Shown here piece after piece: positions 7,889-15,074 of a stretch of 19,804 nt of DNA. Under the pieces are notes generated by a model, which saw nothing but the letters and a program-made list of their open reading frames with translations, was not told where the DNA came from and made no database searches. The stretch is from positions 1-19,804 of the forward strand of contig CAYWHE010000059.1 of assembly GCA_964458125.1 (NCBI GenBank), given 5' to 3'. This DNA is from CAYWHE01 sp964458125 (GTDB taxonomy: Bacteria > Bacteroidota > Bacteroidia > AKYH767-A > OLB10). Every line of letters starts with the position of its first letter. The first letter of the stretch is position 1. Position numbers and translations under genes: made by a program.

Positions 7889-9147
7889 TGATCATTTTTG
7901 AATTTTTCTACCTGCTGGGCATCAAATTATACGGAGCGGGAATTTTCGTTTACGCTTTGTTTAATCAGAAGGCCGCTCATTGGATAAAGGGCAGAAAAAA
8001 AAATTATTCTACGATCAGGAAAACATTAAAGGAAGGTGAAAAACGGATCTGGTTTCATTGTCCCTCCCTGGGCGAATTTGAACAGGGCCGCCCGGTGTTG
8101 AATGCCCTGAGAAGGGAATACCCCGGCCATAAGATCGTGTTGACTTTTTTCTCACCATCCGGGTATGAGATCAGGAAAAAAGATCCGCAGGCCGATTACC
8201 TGTTTTACATGCCCCTGGACGGCCCCTTGAACTCAGCCCGTTTTATCGACCTGGTAAAACCTGAAATGGCCTTTTTTGTGAAATACGACTTCTGGCATTT
8301 TTACATCAAGGCCCTGAAGACCCGGGGCATACCTTGTTATTATATATCCTGCATATTCCGGCCTTCACAGGTTTATTTTAAATGGTACGGTGTGTTTTTC
8401 GACAAAATACTCCGGCGGGTGACGCATTTCTTTGTTCAGAACCAGGGATCCCTGGAGTTGCTTTATAAAAACAGCATTCCTTCGGTAACGGTTAGCGGGG
8501 ATACCCGTTTTGACCGGGTAGTAGAAAACAGCCTGAACAGGAAGGAGCATCCGGTAATCAGCGCCTTTAAAGGTTCCTCCAAACTCCTGGTAGCCGGCAG
8601 TACCTGGCCTTCTGATGAAGACAGGATATTGTCCGCTGTACGTAAGGAAAATCTTGACCTGAAATGGATTCTTGTACCGCATGAAATTAATGATCAGCAC
8701 ATCACCAAACTGGAGAATCAACTGGGCGATACGGCCGTTCGTTTTTCCAGGCTGCAGGAAATTGGTCACCCGGAAAATTACCGGGTAATCCTGTTCGATA
8801 ATGTAGGAATGCTCTCCTCTCTTTATGCCTATGCAGATATCGCATATGTGGGTGGCGGATTTGGAAGCGGAATACACAATATCCTGGAAGCCATTGTTTT
8901 CGGTGTGCCTGTGATCATTGGACCGAGGTATGAAAAATTCCAGGAGGCCCGGGACCTGGTTTCGAGGAAAGTGGTTTTCCCGGTCGTCAACCGGGATCAA
9001 TTTTCAATGCTTGTTGACCAACTTTTACAGGACGAAGCCGGACGTTCTAAAATCCGGGAGGTATGTGCGGCTTATATCCAGGAAAAAAAAGGCGCCACTT
9101 CGATCATCATAGACTATCTCCGGATGAATCACGGCCTGGCCTGGTAG
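7888..9147 (+). CDS. waaA: 3-deoxy-D-manno-octulosonic acid (Kdo) transferase
   Basis: WaaA (KdtA) transfers Kdo from CMP-Kdo to lipid A precursor at the cytoplasmic face of the inner membrane, an essential step of LPS core assembly. The 419-residue length and landmarks fit the GT30 family. An N-terminal membrane-anchoring helix spans residues 1-25. The SLGEFEQGRPVL motif carries the catalytic-base glutamate (Glu63). A KYDFWHFY segment (132-139) and AGSTWPSDE (236-244) follow, and GGGFGSGIHNILEA (322-335) is the CMP-Kdo binding loop. It is coupled to the upstream barrel gene by a one-base overlap and ends 87 bp from the convergent phospholipase gene. Whether it adds one or two Kdo residues cannot be read from sequence. 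Confidence 0.97.
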   Translation: MIIFEFFYLLGIKLYGAGIFVYALFNQKAAHWIKGRKKNYSTIRKTLKEGEKRIWFHCPSLGEFEQGRPVLNALRREYPGHKIVLTFFSPSGYEIRKKDPQADYLFYMPLDGPLNSARFIDLVKPEMAFFVKYDFWHFYIKALKTRGIPCYYISCIFRPSQVYFKWYGVFFDKILRRVTHFFVQNQGSLELLYKNSIPSVTVSGDTRFDRVVENSLNRKEHPVISAFKGSSKLLVAGSTWPSDEDRILSAVRKENLDLKWILVPHEINDQHITKLENQLGDTAVRFSRLQEIGHPENYRVILFDNVGMLSSLYAYADIAYVGGGFGSGIHNILEAIVFGVPVIIGPRYEKFQEARDLVSRKVVFPVVNRDQFSMLVDQLLQDEAGRSKIREVCAAYIQEKKGATSIIIDYLRMNHGLAW

Positions 9148-9212
9148 CAAGAAAAACCTTCATTTTTTAAAATCTTCTGGGTCCAGACAAACGGCATGAC
9201 CAGGGTCCCGTG

Positions 9213-9228
9213 CGTTTCCGTTGAAACG
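9213..9228. terminator. Hairpin between convergent waaA and phospholipase genes
   Basis: CGTTTC and GAAACG form a perfect 6-bp stem with a 4-base loop midway between two converging genes. There is no T-tract on either side, so it is only a possible factor-independent or bidirectional end signal. Confidence 0.25.
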
Positions 9229-9234
9229 GCCTGA

Positions 9235-11499
9235 TTACTGATGAGCCGTCAGTTCTTTTACTTTTTTAAGCGATGCTGCATTGCCTGCATTGGTAGCGAT
9301 ATCCTTAATGAAGTTTTTTTCCCTCCTGGTCAAATGCCAACTCAGTGAAATTTTATCCTCCATTTCCGGCATCTGGAAAGAAACCAGTTCCATCGGTCCG
9401 GCATAGGCGGATTTGACGTACCGGTAAAGGGCATCATTTTCATAATCCTGCATGATGATGAAATTACCGGAAAGGTTTTTCAGTGGTGTGGTCAGTTTCT
9501 GGTAAAAGGTTTTCACGCTGTTGTCTTCGATTCTGATATTTTTATAGGTATCACGTACCTGGATGATTACGACCCGGCTGGTGTTGTTTTTAATCCATTC
9601 GCGGAACACAAAAAGAAAACGCAAAACGTTTTTAATCCCGTAGTTATCACGTATTCCGGCATCCATTACCTCCATGGCCGGTTCGCTGGGCAATGAAACG
9701 GCAGGGTTCACATAGGGGAACGTGGCATTCATGCGCAGGGCGCTGGTGAACCGAAGTCCTTCGGCATCCTGCGGGGCGAAAAAGCGGCTGAACTCCACCC
9801 CGTCGGGTATGACATTGGGGTCACCTGCGTTTGCCGGACTTTCCACCATATACGAAACCGGCAAGGGGGAGATTTGCATAACACGCCCGTCATTAATGAT
9901 GGTGGGACTGATCAGCAGCATGGGTATGCTTGCAGTATTTTCCGATAGCCTGTAATCATTCAGGGGTTTGTCCAGAATGAAATCGGTGTTTTCATTCAGT
10001 TGTTTTTCAAAGGCATAAGCACGGTCACGGATATACGAATATTGGCCGACTTTTACCCGCTGCATGTTCATGAAGATGTCGCTGACGGACGCACTGAATG
10101 CCGTTGCGTTGAGCAGGTCTTTACCCATGTTTTCAATAAACCGGTTGTGCACATCATGGTTGGCCGCCTGCAGTTCCCGGTTATGATGCAGGAAGAGTTC
10201 GCGGTAATAGGAAGCGCTGATCATACCGCCTGAAGAGCCGGTGATCAGTGTGGTGTAATCCATCAGGCTGCCGTTCAGGACGCTGTCCAGCGTTTGCATG
10301 GTGCGGAAGGTAAACAACATGGAGCGAACGCCCCCCCCGCTGCTGGTAAAGAGCACCATACAGGGTTTGTCCACGCCTCTGACCGTCCATTTCCGTTTCC
10401 AGTTTTCAAGAACTCCGATGGTGTGCCGCCGGTCGGCATCATATAATTCCCTGGACGAAAAAGCTTCCAGGGTTTCACGGGAATATTCCTGTTTTTCCGT
10501 CTGGTAATTTAAACCGTATGCCCTGTTCCGCTGGTTGAAGCTCTCAAACTGGGAGAGAAAGTTGAGTACAATGAACAAGACGACAAACAGGGTGTTGGCC
10601 CAGCTTCTTAACCAGTAACGGAAAACACCGCTGAGCATGATGATCATCGTGAAGAGCAACAGCAGGCTGGCCCCTGCGGGTATCCTGAAATATTTGAAAT
10701 CACTGAAGAGCCCCAGGGTGATAAAGACAATAAAAATGATCATTTCGACCACAGCGGCGTTGACATGGTTTTGTTTAAATACCGAATGCAGCATGTAATC
10801 CTTATAGTGGGATGTGCTTCGAACCAGTTTAATCTTCAACGGAAAACTCACGTAGGTTTCAACCCGCCATGCCCGGCGGCCGGACGATGTGGTTTTTTTA
10901 TTTTTCTTTTTGTTCAGGTCCAGTTTTCCCAGGGCTTTCAGATCAAGCGATTCCTCGTCTTCTTTTTCAAAACCGTAAAGCTTGTAAATATCCTTGTTGG
11001 TCAGCAGGAAGTAACGCTGGGTGGTGAAAATGACAAGGGCAATTCCCAGCAGCAGGGCAAAAACGCTAGAAGCAATGGTGCCGGCATCATTTAATTCGCT
11101 GACATACTGGAATGAAATGACGCGGTAAACATAGATCACAATAAAACTGCCGGGAATGATGAAATTATTGTAGGAGTATTTCTGAAAAGGCATGGAAAGC
11201 GTAGCCAGAAATGGAAACCGGAAACTGTTAAGAATGTAACTGGAAATGTTAAACGCCATAATGAAGGTGCCGCAGGCCAATCCCACAATGAAAAAGGAAA
11301 TTACCCCAACTTCACCGCCATATTCAGGATCAAGAAATAAAAAGGGAACACCGAATTTCTTGAGAAAGGTACCTGTGACGAACCCGATCATCATCAGCCA
11401 GTACATGAGCAGAAGCTGATTTTTTTTGATATGCATCATCAGCAACTGCACCGGGAAGGAAAAGTAAATTCTCCTGATTATCAGCTTGATCGGATACAC
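9235..11499 (-). CDS. Membrane-anchored patatin-like phospholipase
   Basis: The 754-residue protein combines an N-terminal membrane region with a C-terminal patatin domain. About seven hydrophobic segments lie at ~29-46, 65-88, 113-130, 144-163, 250-268, 276-293 and 299-316. A charged loop (KKKNKK, ~180-245) sits between the fourth and fifth. The patatin domain (~378-640) shows the oxyanion loop SGGGVRS (387-393), the nucleophile elbow GSSGG (Ser423) and the DAG-type aspartate of DAGIRDNYG (Asp613), so the Ser-Asp catalytic dyad looks intact. Patatin-type enzymes are acyl hydrolases; a phospholipid or lysophospholipid substrate at the inner membrane is likely. The start is a GTG at 11499; a -7-like element lies just upstream. 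Met21 or Met22 are alternatives. It is divergent from the DUF547/barrel gene and convergent with waaA, and seems monocistronic. Confidence 0.86.
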   Translation of the reverse strand: MYPIKLIIRRIYFSFPVQLLMMHIKKNQLLLMYWLMMIGFVTGTFLKKFGVPFLFLDPEYGGEVGVISFFIVGLACGTFIMAFNISSYILNSFRFPFLATLSMPFQKYSYNNFIIPGSFIVIYVYRVISFQYVSELNDAGTIASSVFALLLGIALVIFTTQRYFLLTNKDIYKLYGFEKEDEESLDLKALGKLDLNKKKNKKTTSSGRRAWRVETYVSFPLKIKLVRSTSHYKDYMLHSVFKQNHVNAAVVEMIIFIVFITLGLFSDFKYFRIPAGASLLLLFTMIIMLSGVFRYWLRSWANTLFVVLFIVLNFLSQFESFNQRNRAYGLNYQTEKQEYSRETLEAFSSRELYDADRRHTIGVLENWKRKWTVRGVDKPCMVLFTSSGGGVRSMLFTFRTMQTLDSVLNGSLMDYTTLITGSSGGMISASYYRELFLHHNRELQAANHDVHNRFIENMGKDLLNATAFSASVSDIFMNMQRVKVGQYSYIRDRAYAFEKQLNENTDFILDKPLNDYRLSENTASIPMLLISPTIINDGRVMQISPLPVSYMVESPANAGDPNVIPDGVEFSRFFAPQDAEGLRFTSALRMNATFPYVNPAVSLPSEPAMEVMDAGIRDNYGIKNVLRFLFVFREWIKNNTSRVVIIQVRDTYKNIRIEDNSVKTFYQKLTTPLKNLSGNFIIMQDYENDALYRYVKSAYAGPMELVSFQMPEMEDKISLSWHLTRREKNFIKDIATNAGNAASLKKVKELTAHQ

Positions 11500-11523
11500 T
11501 GTAAGGTTTATTTTATTTTTTTA

Positions 11524-11553
11524 CGAAAATAGAAATTGTTTGTTGCCTTTTAA
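11524..11553 (-). promoter_or_regulatory. Possible promoter of the patatin gene
   Basis: On the minus strand TTA (11553-11551) precedes TATTTTCG (11531-11524) by 19 bases. Each element differs from TTG / TAnnTTTG at one position. A start near 11517 would leave a leader of under 20 nt before the GTG at 11499. Confidence 0.35.
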
Positions 11554-11663
11554 CGGGGTGGGTATTTAGTTTTACCGGGTAAATGTAAATAATGCACAAC
11601 AGGGCAACTGCCGGGACAGGTAAGAATGAATGAATTTTATCGCCTTTTGAACTTCAATAATTG

Positions 11664-11671
11664 TAAATTTG
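11664..11671 (+). promoter_or_regulatory. -7 promoter element ahead of a structured non-coding stretch
   Basis: TAAATTTG is an exact TAnnTTTG match within an otherwise gene-free region. The -33 side is poor: a TTTTG lies only 14 bases upstream. It lies 277 bases before the preferred ATG of the DUF547/barrel gene, so it would produce either a separate short RNA or a long leader. Confidence 0.42.
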
Positions 11672-11818
11672 CCAATACCCGTGTTACTTTCGGAATCGTT
11701 TTCCTGTTCAGAATTTACAGGGTACCAAACGCTTCCTTCAGAACGATTGAAATTCCTGCAAAAACGGTATTGGGAACCGGAACAAAGTTCACCCTTGAAC
11801 CCCAAAGGCCGTTTTTTT
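11672..11818 (+). ncRNA. Candidate structured RNA or leader/attenuator (unclassified)
   Basis: No convincing protein is encoded here, but nested complementarity is dense. A first element pairs AATCGTTTT (11694-11702) with AGAACGATT (11740-11748), one G-U included, and encloses the hairpin CCTGT/ACAGG (11703-11707 with 11717-11721). A second element is the terminator-like stem at 11760-11818. In addition CCAATACC (11672-11679) is fully complementary to GGTATTGG (11766-11773). That pairing overlaps the left arm of the terminator and so excludes it. The product could be a small RNA of about 140 nt or a regulated leader of the DUF547/barrel gene. It was not recognised as 6S, SRP, RNase P or tmRNA. 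Confidence 0.4.
11760..11818 (+). terminator. Long terminator-like stem with T7 tract
   Basis: AAAAACGG (11760-11767) pairs perfectly with CCGTTTTT (11809-11816). Inside it TTGGG (11770-11774) pairs with CCCAA (11801-11805), and GTTCA (11787-11791) pairs with TGAAC (11796-11800) around a CCCT loop. A run of seven T ends at 11818. On the plus strand this looks like an intrinsic terminator placed upstream of, not after, a protein gene. Confidence 0.5.
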
Positions 11819-11947
11819 AAAAACACTGAACACACCAAGGACCCGGAACCGTAATACCCGCCAGCCTGTTTGCGTCATGTGAGATGGTTAATACCGGCAT
11901 CAGGCCTGCCATTTATCCAAAAACACCCAATACCTTCGCTGCAACCC

Positions 11948-14344
11948 ATGCGTGTTCTTCGTTCAGGTCTCCTTTTACTGATTGCCGGCCATCTGTCCAT
12001 TGCCCGGGCTCAGGATGCTTTCAATCAGTATTTCATAGAAGCAGGACGGTTTTTCAGGACCCATGTACAGGATGGAAAAATTAATTACCAGGACATCCTG
12101 CTGGAACCGGCCGGGTTGAACCGCATGCTTGAACTTATTGAAAGGACTGATCCCACAGGCGCCTCTGCCGATGAACGAAAGGCCTATTGGATCAATACGT
12201 ATAACCTGCTCGTCATCCGGGCCGTACTTGAAAAATATCCGGTTGCATCGGTGGATGAAATTCCCGGTTTTTTTTCAAAGAATTTTTTCCGGATCAGGAA
12301 TGAATCCTTATCCCTCGATAAAATTGAAAAGGAAAAACTGATGGGGCCCTTCCGGGATCCCCGGATTTTACTGTTGCTTTGCAAGGCCGGGACCAATGGA
12401 CCGGTATTGACTGCAGAATCCTTCAATCCTCAGGGACTTAATGCCCGGATAGAAAGCCTGACCGGGCAGTCCCTGAATGATACCCTGTTTGTGAAGCCGC
12501 TTCCGGGCGGGTTTATCAGGCTGCACGCCCTGTTCCGGGATAACCGCGATGCATTCGCCCGGGCCGATGGTTCCCTGCAGGCCTTTCTAAACAAGTACCG
12601 GAAAATACCGGTGGGTCCCGACTCCCTGGTGATATTCTATGAACCGGCAGGGTGGCTGAATGACAGCGGGATGATTCGGGAGGAAAACCATGTACCACCC
12701 GGAAATCAACATCAGACTGCTGATTCCTCCGCCCTGGTATCAACGGTTAAGCCGGACACGGACATGGCGGGACCAGTTGGCCCGATTACCGGGGAAAACA
12801 GCCGGGATGGAGACCAGCTCAGGAAATTTTTCAGGGAAACCAACCGGTTTTTCGATAATTATGTATACCTGGGCCGTGTGGACTATAAACGCCTGAAGAA
12901 AAATCCACGGAAACTGCAAAAGCTGGTTGTACTCATGCAACAGCCCGGCCTATCCGGTCAACGAAGTGAAGTGAGGAAGGCTTATTGGGTAAACGTGTAT
13001 AACCTGCTGGTGATCAAGTCAGTTGTTGATCATTACCCGGTCAATTCGGTGCAGGAAGTTCCCGGGTTTTTTTATGCAAAACGGTTCAGGTTACAGGGTG
13101 AGGTACTGTCCTTAAACGACATTGAACGGAACAAACTGAATGGGGAATTCAGGGATCCGAAAATTAATTTCCTGCTGTGTAAAGGCATGGAAGGAGGATT
13201 TCCGCTTCAGCCGGAAGCCTATGACCCGGAATTATTCAGCACCCAGATTCTTGGAAGAACGATGGCCATCCTTCAGGATACCGGTTTTGTCCAGGTGAAG
13301 GAAGACGTTGTCGTGCTGTCTGATTTTTTCAGGGAGAACCAGGAGGACTTCAACCGGGTATATGGCAGTGTGAGTGCCTTTATAAACCGCTACAGGCCCG
13401 GTTTGATTGGTCAGCTTAGCGTGTACCGGTACAGGGAAACAGCAACGGGGCTGAATGAAAACGTGAGCCATACCGATTTTACAAAAACAGATCCGGTTTC
13501 GGGAACGGATATTCCAAACGTGCAGGAAAATGAATTAACCTCGGAAGCTGATGACGGCCTTCTTTCCTCCCTGGTAATTTTACCCAGGAACCAGTCGGAA
13601 TTCAGACTGAATAATAATTTAAATACATACAAAGAAACCTATGGCCGTCGCATGCGAAGAGTGGAACGGAATTTCCGTTACGCCACCAACATCACGGCAA
13701 TCCAGTTTTTTTACGGAGCCGGCCGGAAAACGAGTATCGGGCTGAGTCTGGTAACACGCGCCACGGTACTGGATGATATCCAGGCGAGTCCGTTTAACGT
13801 ATTGCGTATGCGAAACGATTCAAACTCCATTGTATACCTGCGATCGTTAAGTCCTGTCATCCGTTTTAATATTGCCGACGGCTATTTTCATGTGCGCATG
13901 CAAAACACCTTTAACTTTCCGCTCTCCCGCATTCAGCCCATCCGGTATAACGGGATTGCGTTCAGAGAGGAGAATCCTTATTTCCTTCAGTCACAATTGT
14001 TCATCTATCATTATTTTTCAGATTATGTCAAGATCATGCTGGAGGGAGGGGTCACCTTCCGTTTTGATGATGAGTTTAATACATTTACCTTTTCTCCCCG
14101 GACGCCCCTGAGTATGGTATTCGGCATACCACTGACCCGGAAGTCCAGGGTTTTTGCCCTGATGGAAGGGGTGCCTGTTGGCAACATTCCGGGTTATTTT
14201 AATGCCTATTACATTCGTGAAGGGGCCGGGCTTCAGGTCAGAGCCGGAAAAAATGACCTGTCCTTTTACTACAGTTATAATTTTATTGGCCGGAATACCA
14301 ATGCCGTCAATTCCATGGTTTTGAATATCCGGGTTGCATGGTAG
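11948..14344 (+). CDS. Tandem DUF547 protein fused to a putative outer-membrane beta-barrel
   Basis: From the ATG at 11948 the product is 798 residues with a signal peptide (RVLRSGLLLLIAG, cleavage near AlaArgAlaGln, residue 22). The frame is open to 11870, but the extra 26 residues would block the signal peptide. Two DUF547 domains follow, ~24-232 and ~288-496. They share a near-identical core (RKAYWINTYNLLVIRAV and RKAYWVNVYNLLVIKSV, then YPV, SV, E, PGFF) and a conserved FRDP-x-I-x-x-LLCK segment (Cys145, Cys411), showing an internal duplication. Polar linkers lie at ~233-287 and ~497-545. Residues ~546-798 carry alternating strands (IQFFYGAGRKTSIGLSL, FHVRMQNTFNF, LSFYYSYNFIG) and end in VLNIRVAW, with the terminal aromatic residue typical of outer-membrane barrels. 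DUF547 has no firmly established reaction. The protein is probably an envelope protein with two periplasmic or surface DUF547 modules. Confidence 0.85.
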   Translation: MRVLRSGLLLLIAGHLSIARAQDAFNQYFIEAGRFFRTHVQDGKINYQDILLEPAGLNRMLELIERTDPTGASADERKAYWINTYNLLVIRAVLEKYPVASVDEIPGFFSKNFFRIRNESLSLDKIEKEKLMGPFRDPRILLLLCKAGTNGPVLTAESFNPQGLNARIESLTGQSLNDTLFVKPLPGGFIRLHALFRDNRDAFARADGSLQAFLNKYRKIPVGPDSLVIFYEPAGWLNDSGMIREENHVPPGNQHQTADSSALVSTVKPDTDMAGPVGPITGENSRDGDQLRKFFRETNRFFDNYVYLGRVDYKRLKKNPRKLQKLVVLMQQPGLSGQRSEVRKAYWVNVYNLLVIKSVVDHYPVNSVQEVPGFFYAKRFRLQGEVLSLNDIERNKLNGEFRDPKINFLLCKGMEGGFPLQPEAYDPELFSTQILGRTMAILQDTGFVQVKEDVVVLSDFFRENQEDFNRVYGSVSAFINRYRPGLIGQLSVYRYRETATGLNENVSHTDFTKTDPVSGTDIPNVQENELTSEADDGLLSSLVILPRNQSEFRLNNNLNTYKETYGRRMRRVERNFRYATNITAIQFFYGAGRKTSIGLSLVTRATVLDDIQASPFNVLRMRNDSNSIVYLRSLSPVIRFNIADGYFHVRMQNTFNFPLSRIQPIRYNGIAFREENPYFLQSQLFIYHYFSDYVKIMLEGGVTFRFDDEFNTFTFSPRTPLSMVFGIPLTRKSRVFALMEGVPVGNIPGYFNAYYIREGAGLQVRAGKNDLSFYYSYNFIGRNTNAVNSMVLNIRVAW

Positions 14345-14353
14345 GCCTGTATG

Positions 14354-14384
14354 GGAAAAAAGAAAGCCATCCGGAGGATGGCTT
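14354..14384 (-). terminator. Intrinsic terminator of rplU-rpmA (possibly bidirectional)
   Basis: AAGCCATCC (14364-14372) and GGATGGCTT (14376-14384) form a perfect 9-bp stem with a 3-base loop. On the minus strand it is followed by TTCTTTTTT, a good U-tract, 22 bases after the rpmA stop. It also lies 20 bases past the stop of the convergent DUF547 gene. Confidence 0.85.
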
Positions 14385-14406
14385 GAAGTTATTCAAAGGA
14401 CTGTTA

Positions 14407-14679
14407 TCAGGCCTGTGCAACTGGTTCCTGGGGAACAACATACACATAGGATTTATCACCGGCCTTCTTTCTGAACTGAACCACGCCATCGGTGAGTGCA
14501 AAAAGCGTATGATCCTTACCCATGCCTACGTTGGTTGCCGGATTGTGTTTGGTGCCGCGCTGGCGAACTATGATATTGCCGGCGATGACCCGCTGGCCCC
14601 CGAATATTTTTATGCCTAAGCGTTTACTGTGTGATTCGCGGCCGTTCTTGGAACTACCGACCCCTTTCTTGTGTGCCAT
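14407..14679 (-). CDS. rpmA: 50S ribosomal protein L27
   Basis: L27 sits near the peptidyl transferase centre of the large ribosomal subunit. The 90-residue product starts MAHKKGVGSSKNGRES and contains the conserved SKRLGIKIFGGQ and VRQRGTKHNPATNVGMGKDHTLFAL segments. There is no N-terminal extension of the type that is proteolytically removed in Firmicutes. It lies 18 bp downstream of rplU on the same strand, the usual operon order, and is followed by a strong terminator. Confidence 0.98.
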   Translation of the reverse strand: MAHKKGVGSSKNGRESHSKRLGIKIFGGQRVIAGNIIVRQRGTKHNPATNVGMGKDHTLFALTDGVVQFRKKAGDKSYVYVVPQEPVAQA

Positions 14680-14697
14680 TTCTTAACGTTTTTAAAA

Positions 14698-15009
14698 TTA
14701 ACCCTTGATTGATTCAACCTGAATTTTTGTAAAATCCTGGCGATGTCCGCTGGATTTCTGGTAGGTTTTTCTTCTTCTCTTTTTGAAGATAATTACCTTA
14801 TCGCCACGCAGGTGATTGATTACCTTTGCCGTTACAAGGGCGCCTGAAATAACCGGTGCCCCGACTTCTATCTTGCCCTCCCGGTCCAATAAAAGCACCT
14901 CATCAAATTGTACCTGGTCGCCTTCATTGGCCTGCAAACGATGCACAATGACGGGTTTGTTCTCCATGACTTTAAATTGTTGTCCCTGGATATTTACTAT
15001 TGCATACAT
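14698..15009 (-). CDS. rplU: 50S ribosomal protein L21
   Basis: L21 binds 23S rRNA in the large subunit. The 103-residue length is typical. The start MYAIVNIQGQQFKV and the central FKKRRRKTYQKSSGHRQDFT RNA-binding signature identify it. It is the first gene of the rplU-rpmA operon; an excellent promoter and a 5' leader with an inverted repeat lie upstream. Confidence 0.98.
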   Translation of the reverse strand: MYAIVNIQGQQFKVMENKPVIVHRLQANEGDQVQFDEVLLLDREGKIEVGAPVISGALVTAKVINHLRGDKVIIFKKRRRKTYQKSSGHRQDFTKIQVESIKG

Positions 15010-15025
15010 ACGAATCAGTTTTTTT

Positions 15026-15040
15026 CCCTTTTTAAAAGGG
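15026..15040 (-). repeat. Inverted repeat in the rplU 5' leader
   Basis: On the minus strand CCCTTTT, one A, then AAAAGGG form a near-perfect palindrome directly after the predicted transcription start and 16 bases before the rplU ATG. It could fold as a short hairpin next to the translation start, a plausible site for feedback control by a ribosomal protein. Confidence 0.4.
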
Positions 15041-15043
15041 ATG

Positions 15044-15074
15044 CAAATGTAAAAAAAGTAAATGTAACTGCAAA
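15044..15074 (-). promoter_or_regulatory. Promoter of rplU-rpmA
   Basis: TTTG (15074-15071), exactly 19 bases, then TACATTTG (15051-15044) on the minus strand: a complete match to the Bacteroidota TTTG-N19-TAnnTTTG promoter. The leader to the rplU ATG is about 28 nt. Confidence 0.8.

Noticed and set aside
8365..9000. Minus-strand ORF of 211 codons
   Set aside because: It is entirely inside waaA, which is confidently identified; no signature in the antisense product.
11672..11818. Assignment of the structured region to 6S RNA or SRP RNA
   Set aside because: The size is roughly right for either, but neither the long rod with central bubble of 6S nor the conserved SRP Alu/S-domain apical loop bases could be recognised by eye.
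11626..11820. Plus-strand ORF of 64 codons over the structured region
   Set aside because: Composition looks random, its ATG lies before the promoter element at 11664, and its stop falls right at the T-run end of the terminator stem.
11572..11838. Minus-strand ORF of 88 codons
   Set aside because: It covers the same hairpin-rich region, with no domain-like pattern and no promoter upstream.
14364..14384. Hairpin as an attachment site or mobile element end
   Set aside because: The 9-bp stem plus T-rich run right after rpmA is fully explained by an intrinsic terminator.
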